This document shows positions 25,758-36,654 of a DNA stretch of 64,000 nt, piece after piece (position 1 is the stretch's first letter; each line of letters opens with the position of its first letter). The notes below the pieces were generated by a model, which ran no database searches, was not told the DNA's origin, and saw only the letters and a program-made list of their open reading frames with translations. The translations under genes and the position numbers were made by a program. Source of the stretch: Rathayibacter caricis DSM 15933 (GTDB lineage: Bacteria; Actinomycetota; Actinomycetes; Actinomycetales; Microbacteriaceae); NCBI RefSeq assembly GCF_003044275.1, contig NZ_PZPL01000001.1, forward strand, positions 1,674,001-1,738,000. The letters are read 5' to 3'.

Positions 25758-27136
25758 GCACCCACTACGCCGTCATCGACCCGGCCTCCGGGCAGACCCT
25801 GAGCGAGTACCCGTCGATCACCGACGCCGAGCTGACCGGGGCGATCGGAGCCGCGCACGACGCGTACTCCACGTGGTCGCGCACCGTGCCGGTCGCGACC
25901 CGCGCCGCTCTGATCGCCCGCGTGGCCGACCTTCACGTCGAGCGCGCCGACGCGCTCGCCGAGATCATCGTGCGCGAGATGGGCAAGCCGCTCGACCAGG
26001 CGCAGGGCGAGGTCGGCTTCGCGGCCGACATCTACCGCTACTACGCCGACAACGGCGAGGCGTTCCTCGCGGACGAGCCCATCGAGCTCTCCGACGGCAC
26101 CGGATCGGCGTTCGTCCGCCGCGCGGGCCTGGGCGTGCTTCTGGGCATCATGCCCTGGAACTTCCCCTACTACCAGGTGGCCCGCTTCGCCGGCCCGAAC
26201 ATCGTCGCCGGCAACACGATCCTGCTGAAGCACGCGCCGCAGTGCCCGGAGTCGGCCGCCGCGATCGCGGACATCTTCGCCACCGCCGCGGGTGAGCTGG
26301 GAGCGCCCGCCGGCGTCTACGTGAACCTCTACGCGAGCAACGACCAGGCCGCCGACGTCATCGCCGACCCGCGGGTGCAGGGCGTCTCGGTCACCGGCTC
26401 CGAGCGCGCGGGAGCGGCCGTCGCCGAGATCGCGGGCCGCAACCTGAAGAAGGTCGTGCTCGAGCTCGGCGGGTCCGACCCGTTCGTGCTGCTGTCGACC
26501 GACGACCTCGACAAGGCGGTCGAGGACGCGGTCGCCGCCCGCCTGGACAACAACGGCCAGTCCTGCAACGCCGCCAAGCGCTTCATCGTGATCGACGACC
26601 TCTACGAGGAGTTCGCGGCGAAGTTCACCGAGGCGTTCACGAAGGCCCAGCCGGCCGATCCGTTCGCGGAGGGGACCCTGCTCGGCCCGCTCTCCTCCTC
26701 CGCCGCCACCCAGCGGCTCGAGCAGCAGCTCGCGACCGCCCGCGAGCAGGGCGCCACCGTGCGGGCGAGCGGCGAGGTGACCGGCAACTTCTTCCCGCCC
26801 GCGGTCCTCGAGGACGTCACTCCCGAGATGAACGCCTACCGCGAGGAGTTCTTCGGACCCGTCGCCGCGCTCTACCGCGTGCACGACGAGGACGAGGCGA
26901 TCGCGCTCGCGAACGACACCCCGTACGGCCTCGGCTCCTACCTCTACACGACCGACGAGGAGCAGGCCCTGCGTCTCGCCGACCGGATCGACGCCGGCAT
27001 GGTCTGGATCAACCTGGTCCTCGGCGACGCCGCCGAGCTGCCGTTCGGCGGCGTCAAGCGCTCGGGCACCGGCCGCGAGATGGGCCGCAGCGCCCTCGAG
27101 GAGTTCGTCAACAAGAAGCTCATCCGCATCGCGTAG
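25754..27136 (+). CDS. Aldehyde dehydrogenase, succinate-semialdehyde/aminobutanal type
   Basis: The 460-residue enzyme contains the ALDH landmarks in order: [32 protein letters not shown], the catalytic glutamate in [11 protein letters not shown], the catalytic cysteine in [12 protein letters not shown] and [11 protein letters not shown]. This pattern fits the succinate-semialdehyde dehydrogenase branch. Overlap with the amine oxidase gene suggests that it oxidises that enzyme's aldehyde product, for example 4-aminobutanal to GABA. The substrate is inferred from the neighbour. Confidence 0.9.
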   Translation: MSTHYAVIDPASGQTLSEYPSITDAELTGAIGAAHDAYSTWSRTVPVATRAALIARVADLHVERADALAEIIVREMGKPLDQAQGEVGFAADIYRYYADNGEAFLADEPIELSDGTGSAFVRRAGLGVLLGIMPWNFPYYQVARFAGPNIVAGNTILLKHAPQCPESAAAIADIFATAAGELGAPAGVYVNLYASNDQAADVIADPRVQGVSVTGSERAGAAVAEIAGRNLKKVVLELGGSDPFVLLSTDDLDKAVEDAVAARLDNNGQSCNAAKRFIVIDDLYEEFAAKFTEAFTKAQPADPFAEGTLLGPLSSSAATQRLEQQLATAREQGATVRASGEVTGNFFPPAVLEDVTPEMNAYREEFFGPVAALYRVHDEDEAIALANDTPYGLGSYLYTTDEEQALRLADRIDAGMVWINLVLGDAAELPFGGVKRSGTGREMGRSALEEFVNKKLIRIA

Positions 27137-27138
27137 CC

Positions 27139-27366
27139 GTCTCGAGACGCCCCTGCGGCGCTGCTCGACCAGCGGGACACCCTTGCTGATCGAGTAGCCC
27201 GCGCAGCGGGACTCCTGCTGATCGAGTAGCCCGCGCAGCGGGACTCCTGCTGATCGAGTAGCCCGCGCAGCGGGCGTATCGAGATCCGCCACCGTCAGTG
27301 GTCCGTCCGCCGTCCGCTGTCGTGATGGTGGGTCTCGATACGCCCCTTCGGGGCTACTCGACCAGC
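27139..27366. repeat. Second repeat array, 32-base period, bracketing the amine oxidase operon
   Basis: A degenerate inverted half-element (27139-27174) is followed by three direct copies at 27185, 27217 and 27249, spaced 32 bases apart, each with GCTGATCGAGTAGCCC and GCGCAGCGGG; the last continues into CGTATCGAGATCC. A further inverted half-element occupies 27329-27366. The array lies directly after the aldehyde dehydrogenase stop, as the 24.0 kb array lies directly before the amine oxidase gene. Confidence 0.85.
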
Positions 27367-27494
27367 AAGATCTCGCGGACGTCTCGGGATCCGTCACGCC
27401 GTCGCCCCGCAGGCAACCCCGAGCGGGCGCTCGGCGCGCTCACTAGGGTCGAGGGGCGGCACACGCCGCCGCCCACCCGGAAGGTCCGCCCGTC

Positions 27495-28505
27495 ATGCGC
27501 GTGTTCGGCTGCCCACACTGCGAGGCCCGTGTCGAGTTCGAGGACGCCGCATGCCTGCGCTGCGGCACCGCTCTCGCCTACGCGCTCGAGACCGATGAGC
27601 TCGTCGAGGCCGCGGGCCGGCTGCTCTGCCGCTACCGCGACACGATCGGCTGCACCTGGCTGCAGGAGGAGCTGACCGGCGGCGCCTGCGCCTCCTGCGC
27701 CCTCACCGGCGAGCGGCCGGTCGTCTACGACGCCGCCGTGCTCAGTCAGCTGACGGTCGCCGAGTTCGCGAAGCGGCGCCTGATCCGTCAGCTCCGCCAC
27801 CTCGACCTGCCCGTGCACCGCCGCGAGAACGGCGTCGGGCTCTCCTTCTGGCTCCTGTCCTCGGCGCAGCTCGGCTCCGTGACCACCGGGCACGCCGATG
27901 GAGTCGTCACCGTCGACCTCTCGGAGGGGAACGACGCGCACCGCGAGGCCCTCAAGGCGCGCCTGGGGGAGCCGTACCGCACGGTCCTCGGCCACTTCCG
28001 CCACGAGATCGGCCACTACTACTGGCAGCAGCTCGTCGAGGGCACCGACCTGCTGCCGGCGTTCCGCGCGCTGTTCGGCGACGAGCGCGCCGACTACGCG
28101 GACGCCCTCGACGCGCATTACGGCGGCGCGTCGGGAGCGGACTGGGCGAGCGACCACATCTCGCAGTACGCGACGACGCACCCGTGGGAGGACTTCGCCG
28201 AGACCTTCGCCCACTACCTGCACATCGCCGACGCGCTCGAGACCACCGAGGCGGTCGGCATGAGCATCGACGGCCCCCGCGGCCGACTCCCGGAGTCGCT
28301 CGCGCACAGCGTGCACTCGAGGGGCGCCGATCGGGTCGCCGGCCTCGAGATGCCCGAGATCCTGCACCGCTGGCACGGCTTCTCGCTCGCCCTGAACAGC
28401 GTGAACCGCTCGATGGGGAAGGACGACCTCTACCCGTTCGTCATCACTCCGGTGATCGCCGAGAAGCTCGCCTGGGTGCATGAGCTGGTGCGCCGGGCCG
28501 AGTAG
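27495..28505 (+). CDS. Zinc-ribbon putative zinc metallopeptidase (DUF2248-like)
   Basis: The protein of 336 residues opens with a zinc ribbon (CPHC at 6-9 and CLRC at 20-23), has a second pair of cysteine motifs around residues 49-68, and carries HEIGHYYW near residue 172, an H-E-x-x-H metal site. This matches the 'putative zinc-binding metallopeptidase' family with its N-terminal zinc-ribbon. Substrate and role are unknown; no signal peptide, so it is cytoplasmic. GGAAGG precedes the start. Confidence 0.88.
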   Translation: MRVFGCPHCEARVEFEDAACLRCGTALAYALETDELVEAAGRLLCRYRDTIGCTWLQEELTGGACASCALTGERPVVYDAAVLSQLTVAEFAKRRLIRQLRHLDLPVHRRENGVGLSFWLLSSAQLGSVTTGHADGVVTVDLSEGNDAHREALKARLGEPYRTVLGHFRHEIGHYYWQQLVEGTDLLPAFRALFGDERADYADALDAHYGGASGADWASDHISQYATTHPWEDFAETFAHYLHIADALETTEAVGMSIDGPRGRLPESLAHSVHSRGADRVAGLEMPEILHRWHGFSLALNSVNRSMGKDDLYPFVITPVIAEKLAWVHELVRRAE

Positions 28506-28551
28506 CCCGGTCGCGGGCGGCGGTCCCGTCGGCACCGCCGCCCGCCCGCGC

Positions 28552-28749
28552 TCACTTCTTCGTCAGCGACGACTCCTTGTGCGCGGCCTTCGCGTCGGTC
28601 TTGTCGCTCTGCACGATCCAGTAGGGCTCGTCGTCCGAGGCGTTGAACTTCTGCCCCTCGAAGTGGAACTCTTTCGTCTTCTTCTCGACCAGCTCGCCGT
28701 GGGTCTCGCCCTGCGAGGTGTTCCAGCTGATCTTGTCGCCCTTCTTCAC
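28552..28749 (-). CDS. DUF2945 / HVA1 Tudor-like small protein
   Basis: A GTG at 28749 overlaps the stop of the upstream gene (GTGA). The 65-residue product (VKKGDKISWNTSQGETHGE) has the DUF2945 pattern: a K-G-D-x-V/I-x-W-x-T/S-x-x-G start, E/KKTKEFHFEG and the lysine-rich A-H-K tail. The family adopts a small beta-barrel of Tudor type. Its role in bacteria is unknown. It is the last gene of the glgX operon. Confidence 0.85.
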   Translation of the reverse strand: MKKGDKISWNTSQGETHGELVEKKTKEFHFEGQKFNASDDEPYWIVQSDKTDAKAAHKESSLTKK

Positions 28750-29419
28750 GAAGCGGCTCCCTTCTCCTCGTCGCGCCGGGGCGCGGTTTCGCCACCGCGC
28801 GGCAGCACGATGGTGGTGGTGACGTCGACGATCGCGGGCTCGGCCGGCGCCGACGAGAATCCGAAGCGCACGGGCGGAGTGAGCGGCCGCAGGCCCCCCA
28901 GATCGCTCCCGTCGAGCGACGCGGTGACTCCCCGCACCCGCCGGATCGTCCGCACGCCGTAGTACTCGCGCCGCCCGCCGCCCGCGGAGCCGGCGGTGCG
29001 GACACCGCGGACCAGCAGGGACGCGACGGGGGAGATCGCGGTCAGCCAGACGGGGCTCTCGGCGACCGGTCGCGGCACGATCCGCAGCAGCCGGCCCAGC
29101 GGAGTGACTCCGCCCAGCTGCAACGCGACCTCCAGGCCACCTGCAGTGACCGCCAGGCCGCCGGTGATCCGCCGAGTCCCGACCGGCGCGACCACGATCT
29201 CGTCGAAGGTGTACGTCGCCGAGATCAGGTCCGCGACGTCGCCGGTCGGAGCGATGAGCGTCCGGTGCCCGTCGGCCCGCTCGATCATCGCGTCCGAGAA
29301 CGCGCCGAGCGGCGTGCGCTCCCACAGCCCCAGGACGAGGCGGGTGCCCGACGCCGTGCCGAACCCCGCGATGCGCCCGCGGAAGCGGAGGCGTCGCGAG
29401 GCCCGGCGGGCGGTGCTCA

Positions 29420-29420
<1 letters not shown>
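28746..29420 (-). CDS. Conserved hypothetical protein in the glgX operon
   Basis: The 224-residue product begins MSTARRASRRLRFRG and its ATG lies in the stop of glgX (TGATG). It is mixed beta/alpha without membrane segments; recurring features are SGTRLVLGLWERTPLG, HRTLIAPTGDVADLI and RREYYGVRTIRRV. It looks like a conserved actinobacterial family without a name known to me. Co-translation with glgX and the Tudor-like protein suggests, but does not prove, a link to glycogen or envelope metabolism. Confidence 0.72.
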
Positions 29421-31462
<2,042 letters not shown>

Positions 31463-31534
31463 GCGACCATCCTGACGGGGCCCGCCCGAGACCTCGGGGT
31501 GCTTGTCGAGCGCCCGCGCTCCCGGTACTGTTCT

Positions 31535-31550
31535 GCGGCCTTCCGGCCGC
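31535..31550 (-). terminator. Short hairpin after the quinone-reductase-like gene
   Basis: GCGGCC-ttcc-GGCCGC lies ten bases beyond the stop of the reverse-strand gene at 31560 and upstream of glgX. It is compact and GC-only, so termination is plausible but not certain. Confidence 0.45.
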
Positions 31551-31559
31551 TGCGGCCGG

Positions 31560-32522
31560 TCAGACCAGCGGAGCCGACCCGTCGGCCGTGAAGACGACCT
31601 TCCCGATCGTGCGGTCGGTGCCCGCCGCGCGCCGGGTCAGCACGTCGACGATCTCCTCGAGCGGATGCACGGCGCCGGGCTCCGCGCGCAGCTCGCCGGA
31701 GGCGGCGAGTGAGAGCGCCCGCCCGATCCGCTCGGCGGTCGCCACGACGATCAGGTTGCGCACGCTCGGCCGGTCGCGGCGGAGCGCTCCGACGGCCTGG
31801 GCACCGAGCGCCGGTCCGTTCGGGACGAGGGTGACGACGCGTCCGCCCGGAGCGAGCAGGATCTCCGCGTCGTGGACGGCGAGGTGCCCCGACACGTCGA
31901 CGACGACGTCGAAGCGGCCCGAGAGCACGCCGAGATCGAGGGCCCGGTAGTCGTGCGGTTCGGCACCCAGCCCGCGCAGCACGTCGGCGGAGGCGGCGGA
32001 GCCGGTCGCCGCGACCTCGCAGCCCGCGCGGACGAGCAGCTGCACGGTCAGCTGGCCGATCGCGCCGGAGCCGCCGCCCACCAGCACCTTCTGCCCCGCG
32101 CGCACGCGCAGGGCGTCGACGAGCCCGACGGCCGTTCCTCCGGACATGGCGAGGGTGACGCCCTGCACGAGGTCGAGCGAGGCGGGCAGGGGCACCAGGG
32201 AGCCGCCGCGCACCAGGGACGCATCGGCGAAGGCATCGCCGTGGCGGGTCATCCCGACCACGCGATCCCCGATCGAGACGCTGCTCGGGCCGGGACCGAC
32301 GGCCTCGACGGTCCCGGCGATGTCGAGCCCGAAGCCCAGCGGCCGCGGCCGCCCGACGGCCATCACGCGGGCCGAGCCCGAGAGGATCTTCTCGTCGGTG
32401 GCGTTGATGCTCGCCGCGCGGGTGCGCACGAGCACCTCGCCTCGCCGGGGCATCGGCACCGGGGCGTCCCGCCACGAGAGCACGTCCGGTCCGGCGAACC
32501 GTTCGTATCCGAGTCGTCGCAT
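31560..32522 (-). CDS. Zinc-free medium-chain dehydrogenase/quinone oxidoreductase
   Basis: The 320-residue protein is of the MDR superfamily: N-terminal GroES-like part with RTRAASINATDEKILSG and FGLDIAGTVEAVG, then an NADPH Rossmann fold with GGGSGAIGQLTVQLL. The catalytic zinc cysteines are absent, which indicates the quinone reductase or enoyl reductase branch. Likely NADPH-dependent reduction of quinones or unsaturated carbonyls; substrate unknown. Monocistronic. Confidence 0.88.
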   Translation of the reverse strand: MRRLGYERFAGPDVLSWRDAPVPMPRRGEVLVRTRAASINATDEKILSGSARVMAVGRPRPLGFGLDIAGTVEAVGPGPSSVSIGDRVVGMTRHGDAFADASLVRGGSLVPLPASLDLVQGVTLAMSGGTAVGLVDALRVRAGQKVLVGGGSGAIGQLTVQLLVRAGCEVAATGSAASADVLRGLGAEPHDYRALDLGVLSGRFDVVVDVSGHLAVHDAEILLAPGGRVVTLVPNGPALGAQAVGALRRDRPSVRNLIVVATAERIGRALSLAASGELRAEPGAVHPLEEIVDVLTRRAAGTDRTIGKVVFTADGSAPLV

Positions 32523-32705
32523 CGTGCTCCCGTCGTCCGTGCGGCGCCCGCCGCGTCGTTCGAGCCTAGGTCGTGTCGATCACGACCTCGCGTGCTCGCG
32601 ACGGCGATCCCGTGTCCGACACGCCCCGGGCGCCGGGGAGGGAGCGGTTCCCGGTGATCCGCAAGGCCTCCGGCCGCCGGGGGCCCCGGTGCTACCGTGG
32701 CGCCC

Positions 32706-33119
32706 ATGAGCGCAGACACGAGCCCCGAGTTCTCCGGCTGGACCGGCGAGGGACAGAGCGGCGCCGACCCCTCCGGTCCGGTGACCGACGCGGATCGACC
32801 CGACGACGTCCGCCCCGCGGACGCCGAGGTCGAGGAGAGCACGAGCGCGGACGAGAGCCGCGACCCGGACCACGGCTACGACTCGATGGCCGAGAGCGGC
32901 ACCGAGAACGCCGCCGAGGACGAGGTCTCCGATTCCGAGGACGAGGAGGGGCTGCTGCCCCCCGGCAGCACCGCGGAGGGCAGCGGGACCTCGCTCGGCG
33001 CCGTGCCCGCCGAGGCCGCCCGCGAGGCCGAGCCCCTCGGCGAGCACGACGGCGAGGGCACTCCCGGCCAGCTCGCCGACGAGCGCTGGCGCACCAACGG
33101 AGTGAACCCGCTGGGCTGA
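32706..33119 (+). CDS. Acidic, disordered protein of unknown function
   Basis: The ATG at 32706 gives 137 residues, over a quarter of them Asp/Glu, with many Ser, Gly and Pro and no hydrophobic core (EESTSADESRDPDHG, DSEDEEG). The C-terminus is a more conserved-looking QLADERWRTNGVNPLG. Similar acidic small proteins recur in this window (41.8, 44.0, 49.2, 55.7 kb). Intrinsic disorder is likely; function unknown. Confidence 0.6.
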   Translation: MSADTSPEFSGWTGEGQSGADPSGPVTDADRPDDVRPADAEVEESTSADESRDPDHGYDSMAESGTENAAEDEVSDSEDEEGLLPPGSTAEGSGTSLGAVPAEAAREAEPLGEHDGEGTPGQLADERWRTNGVNPLG

Positions 33120-33125
33120 CGACAC

Positions 33126-33153
33126 GCGGAGGGGGTTGACCTCTCACCCCCGC
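33126..33153 (+). terminator. Possible terminator after the acidic protein gene
   Basis: GGGGGT (33131-33136) and ACCCCC (33146-33151) form a short stem six bases beyond the likely end of transcription. Weak alone, but well placed. Confidence 0.4.
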
Positions 33154-33257
33154 AGGAGCGACACCCAGCTTCTCCCCCGGTTGCTCGGAGGTCGCGTCCC
33201 GGCTGGCCCCGTAGCGTGCCGGGAGCGCAGGGACCTCCTGCGCGGACGGGGAGTCCC

Positions 33258-33953
33258 ATGTCGTTGTTCCTGAACCGCACCCGCGAGGTCCGCTGGACCC
33301 CGGACGAGCGGCGGGCGCTGGCGGAGGCCGTCGCCGAGGACCGCGCGGAGGTGTGGCGCGGGATCGGCGAGCTCGACCGCACGGTCGTCGTCTCGACCGA
33401 GGACCCGGGCACGAGAGGCGGCGCCCGCTGGCCGACCGACCACCGCGCCTTCCTCCGGGTCGAGCGGGGTTCCTCCGTGGTGCTCGCCACCGACGGGTTG
33501 AGCGACCCGTTCGACCGGCTGAGCCGCCCCGGCACCGGGCTGGGCCTGGAGCTCTGCCTCGAGAGCTCGGCGCTGCGCGGTGTGCCGGCCGCCGCTCTGT
33601 GGAACCACTGGCAGTTCCGCCTGCTCTACGAGGCCGCCCGCCGCGCGGCACTGCAGGGCGTCTGCTGCCGGACCGGCGTCGACGTCGCCCGGCTCGACGG
33701 CGCCGCCGCCCCGCCGGCCTGGGCCGACGCCGACGGCGCGGTCGGAGTGCTGCTGGGGCTGCGCAGCCCGCGGCTGCCCGATCGCATGGAGCTCGCCACG
33801 GGCGACGTCGAGCTGGTCACCCTGACGCCGCTGTGGCCGGAGGAGTACGCCTCGGCGAGCGCGGACGACGCGGCCTGCGCCGAGGTCGCCGCACGCCTGG
33901 CGGGTCTGCCGCACGACGAGCTGGTGCACACGGCGCGACCGCGCGTGGTGTGA
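33258..33953 (+). CDS. Suppressor-of-fused (SUFU)-like domain protein
   Basis: The start is the ATG at 33258 (MSLFLNRTREV). The 231-residue product contains FLRVERGSSVVLATDGLSDPF, the G-L-E-L-C-L-E-S strand and the late VELVTLTPLWPEEYASA with a following helix, all in the order found in bacterial SUFU-like proteins. In bacteria these are thought to be protein-interaction modules, some linked to immunity to toxins. No membrane helix. The family call is moderate. Confidence 0.55.
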   Translation: MSLFLNRTREVRWTPDERRALAEAVAEDRAEVWRGIGELDRTVVVSTEDPGTRGGARWPTDHRAFLRVERGSSVVLATDGLSDPFDRLSRPGTGLGLELCLESSALRGVPAAALWNHWQFRLLYEAARRAALQGVCCRTGVDVARLDGAAAPPAWADADGAVGVLLGLRSPRLPDRMELATGDVELVTLTPLWPEEYASASADDAACAEVAARLAGLPHDELVHTARPRVV

Positions 33954-34001
33954 GTCGCGTGGTCTGAGTCGCGTGGTCTGAGCCGCGTGCTCTGAGCCGC
34001 G
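33942..34001. repeat. Four-copy 14-base tandem repeat spanning a stop codon
   Basis: Units beginning at 33942, 33956, 33970 and 33984 read CGCGTGGTGTGAGT with small changes (CGCGTGGTCTGAGT, CGCGTGGTCTGAGC, CGCGTGCTCTGAGC). The first overlaps the C-terminus and TGA of the SUFU-like gene. As 14 is not a multiple of three, each unit places TGA in a new frame. Confidence 0.85.
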
Positions 34002-34038
34002 GTCGTCGGAGCAGCGTCGCGCGAGCGGGGGAGGGCCC

Positions 34039-34344
34039 TCAGCCCTCCTGCGGCTCCGGCACCACGAGCATCTCGCCCGTGTTGTTCGCGCTCGAGACGA
34101 ACTGCTCGATCCAGGCGCGGTTCAGCGCGGGCCTCTTGCTGCCGAAGAACCGGAAGTGCAGCGGAGTGGCCGGGTGGATCCAGACCGAGCTGCGCCCGTA
34201 GCCGCTCGACTCCGGCTCGGCCCACGAGAGGCTGAACGACTCGTTGCGGCGCATCTTGGTGAACATCGCCACCTTGAGGTGCGCGAGCATCCGGTCCTCG
34301 AAGTCGATCTCGAGCGATTGCGGTCCGTAGATCAGTCGTCCCAT
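34039..34344 (-). CDS. Small DUF7882-like protein
   Basis: The ATG at 34344 gives 101 residues beginning MGRLIYGPQSLEIDFEDR, followed by MLAHLKVAMFTKMRRNESFSLSW and a C-terminal WIEQFVSSANNTGEMLVVPEP. I recognise this as the small family common in Microbacteriaceae (now DUF7882, sometimes miscalled 'ATP-dependent DNA ligase'). It contains no ligase motif. Function unknown. Confidence 0.75.
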   Translation of the reverse strand: MGRLIYGPQSLEIDFEDRMLAHLKVAMFTKMRRNESFSLSWAEPESSGYGRSSVWIHPATPLHFRFFGSKRPALNRAWIEQFVSSANNTGEMLVVPEPQEG

Positions 34345-34481
34345 GGTCTCCACCTTGCCTTCGTGCGGCGCCCGGTGCGTTCACGGGGGCCGGGGCTCGG
34401 CCACGGGAGCCCCGGAGAGAGCCTACCCACCGTTCAGGGGACGCGTGACCGCGGAGGATCCGGACACGCGGGGGACGCGGA

Positions 34482-34526
34482 AACGCCCCGCCGACCGGAT
34501 CCGAGGATCACGGCCGACGGGGCGCT
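34482..34526 (-). terminator. Terminator of the cold shock gene
   Basis: Arms CGCCCCGCCGACCG (34484-34497) and CGGCCGACGGGGCG (34511-34524) pair with two mismatches; on the reverse strand the stem is followed by TTTCC. It lies about 55 bases after the csp stop. Confidence 0.7.
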
Positions 34527-34579
34527 GCGAGTTCTGAGGAACCGGCGAACCGGACTCCGGAGAAGTCAGGAGTCGGTGA

Positions 34580-34789
34580 TTACTCGCCGACGCCGCGGAT
34601 GTTCGCGGCCTGCGGGCCCTTGCGGCCCTGCTCGACGTCGTACTCGACGTGCTGGTTCTCGACGAGCTCGCGGTAGCCCTGCTTCGCGATGGCGGAGAAG
34701 TGCGCGAACACGTCGGCGCCTCCGTCGTCGGGAGCGATGAAGCCGAAGCCCTTTTCGGAGTTGAACCACTTAACGGTGCCAGTAGGCAT
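34580..34789 (-). CDS. cspA: Cold shock protein, CspA family
   Basis: A 69-residue single cold-shock domain with both RNA-binding motifs: KGFGFI (RNP1) and DVFAHF (RNP2), preceded by TVKWFNSEK. It binds single-stranded RNA and acts as RNA chaperone. The start follows AAGGAAAAG. A leader with two hairpins lies upstream and a terminator downstream, so it is a single-gene unit. Confidence 0.95.
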   Translation of the reverse strand: MPTGTVKWFNSEKGFGFIAPDDGGADVFAHFSAIAKQGYRELVENQHVEYDVEQGRKGPQAANIRGVGE

Positions 34790-34870
34790 TTCTTTTCCTT
34801 ATGTGTTAATGACGCCTGCCGGAGCGGGCGTCGTCAGATTCCGCACGAGCGTGCGGTACCCGGACGGTTC
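34790..34870 (-). promoter_or_regulatory. Structured 5' leader of the cold shock gene
   Basis: Two hairpins, GACGCC...GGCGTC (34811-34832) and the perfect CCGCAC-gagc-GTGCGG (34841-34856), precede the AAGGAAAAG site. Cold shock mRNAs typically carry long structured leaders that change shape with temperature. The transcription start is not evident. Confidence 0.4.
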
Positions 34871-35457
34871 CTCCTCCGCGCGGATGAAACACGCGTCGAT
34901 CGGGAACAGCTCGGGTCGTCTTGGGGGCGGAGGGGACCTCCGCGGGGGAGAACGTCCCGCGTTCCGACGGAGTCGGAGGGGCGGGGGTCGAACGAGGAAC
35001 GTCGCGGCTTCCGCGGCGTCCTGTGAAGGGCGGTACCCGCCGGCGAGGCGGGCGTTCGAACCGCTGGATCGAGGTCGATGCCGTCGATCGGTGCTTCCCG
35101 GACCAGATCGATCTGGAGGGGGAGCGCGGTCTCTATCAGGGGCTGAGTCTCTTCGTCGTCTCCAGCGAGTGCGTGCTGGTGGTGGCGACTTCTCAGCCGT
35201 GGAATTCGGGCGATCGCCCAGGAGATGTCCTCAGCCTACGGGATCGGAGGCGCCGGGCGCGACCGCCGCGGCCGAAACGTGACGGGAGGAGACGTTCCTC
35301 GGCGCGGAACCCGACAACTGAGGCCGATACGGAGCGCCTCCTGTATGCGACGATGCAGTCCACGGGGCCGTCGGCGGCCTCGAGTCCCATCCACCGCCCC
35401 CGTCCCGCGCGGCCCCTGCGCGATCGGGTGCCTGCAGAGCGGCGAGGCCCGACGGCG
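34871..35457. other. Gap between cold shock gene and sensor kinase gene
   Basis: About 590 bases with no convincing gene. One forward frame is open from 34921 through to the kinase, so an N-terminal extension is formally possible, but codon usage before about 35350 is poor and the residues are Arg-rich shadow sequence. The promoters of both neighbours must lie here. I see no repeat or RNA gene. Confidence 0.4.
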
Positions 35458-36654
35458 ATGCTCCCCTCGACGGATCCGGGCGCGCCCGCGCCCCCGGAGC
35501 GCGCGGCCCTGCGCCGCGAGCAGTCCGACGTGGGCCTGCGCTGCGCACGCCGGGCCCGGGGCGTCTTCACCGGCGCCTCCGCCGTGCACCTGCTCGTGCT
35601 CGAGCCCGCCGAGGCCCTCCGCGCGGTGCCGATCCTCCTCGTGCTGGTCCTCGCCGCCGGAGTGGTCCTCCTGCCCCGTCGGGCGCGCTCCACGAGCAGC
35701 GCCCGCCTCGTGGCCCTCTCCTGCGCCCTGAGCCTCACCGCCCTCGTGATGTTCGTGCTCTCCGACCTCGACCTCCGCGCGCCGACCGTGCTCGGCTGCA
35801 TCACGATGCTGGCGTCCATGGCCCTGCCGACTCCGATGCTCGCGCTCGGCGCCTCCCGCCGGCTCCCCGTGTTCGCCCTCGCCGGGCTCGTGCCGGTGCT
35901 CGCGCTCAGCACGGCCGCGACCTGGGAGTCGGGCCGCGCCTTCTTCGTCGCCCTCGCCGTCGTCGTGAGCTGGACCGGCTGCTGGGCCATCGCGCGTTGG
36001 ATCGCCGCGAGCGTCGAGCGCGCCGACATCGGCACCCGGCGACTCCGCACCGCCCACGACGCGGAGCGGCGGTCGAGCGAGGACGAGGCCCGCCGCCGCT
36101 ACGACGCCCGGCTGATGCACGACACGATCCTGGCGACCCTCAGCCTCGTCGCGCACCGGGGCGAGGGCGTCCCGCCGCAGACCCTGCGCGAGCGGGCCGC
36201 GGCCGACCTCGACCTCCTGCAGCGCCTCGAGCGCTCGGAGGAGCCGCCGCAGGACGCGCCGGGCGACCTGCCCTGCACTCTGCTGCCCGAGCGGTTCGCC
36301 GCGGTCGACCGCCGGTACCGCGCCCTCGGCCTCGAGATCTCGTGGCACGCGGGCGACGGCGGCGTCCCCGCGCACGCCCTCGAGCCGCTCGCGCGGGCGA
36401 CGGGCGAGTGCCTCGAGAACGTGCGGAGGCACTCCGGGGTCCGCACGGTCGACGTCACGATCGAGCAGGACGAGCGCGAGGTCCGCGTCGCCGTCTCGGA
36501 CGCCGGGGCCGGCTTCGACCCGCGCGCCGTCCCGGCGGACCGGCTGGGCCTCGCGGAGTCGGTGCGCGGGCGCCTCCAGGCGGTCGGCGGGTCCGCCCGC
36601 GTGTTCTCCGCCCCGGGCGCCGGCACCACGGTCCTGATGCGGGTGCCGCGATGA
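35458..36654 (+). CDS. Membrane sensor histidine kinase, NarL-partner type
   Basis: From the ATG at 35458 the product has 398 residues; ATG 35353 (MQSTGPSAAS) is an alternative start. Five or six helices fill residues 45-185. The kinase core follows: phospho-acceptor His221 in LMHDTILATLSL, N-box GECLENVRRHSG with Asn321, and G1 DAGAGFDPRA, with a C-terminal GTTVLMRVP end. It is followed, with overlapping starts, by a membrane partner and a NarL-type response regulator. The signal is unknown. Confidence 0.87.
   Translation: MLPSTDPGAPAPPERAALRREQSDVGLRCARRARGVFTGASAVHLLVLEPAEALRAVPILLVLVLAAGVVLLPRRARSTSSARLVALSCALSLTALVMFVLSDLDLRAPTVLGCITMLASMALPTPMLALGASRRLPVFALAGLVPVLALSTAATWESGRAFFVALAVVVSWTGCWAIARWIAASVERADIGTRRLRTAHDAERRSSEDEARRRYDARLMHDTILATLSLVAHRGEGVPPQTLRERAAADLDLLQRLERSEEPPQDAPGDLPCTLLPERFAAVDRRYRALGLEISWHAGDGGVPAHALEPLARATGECLENVRRHSGVRTVDVTIEQDEREVRVAVSDAGAGFDPRAVPADRLGLAESVRGRLQAVGGSARVFSAPGAGTTVLMRVPR

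Noticed and set aside
35020..35100. tRNA-like GTTCGAA loop sequence near 35053
   Set aside because: No anticodon arm or acceptor stem could be built around it.
34921..35457. N-terminal extension of the sensor kinase
   Set aside because: The frame is open, but the residues are Arg-rich with poor codon bias; start taken at 35458, with 35353 as alternative.
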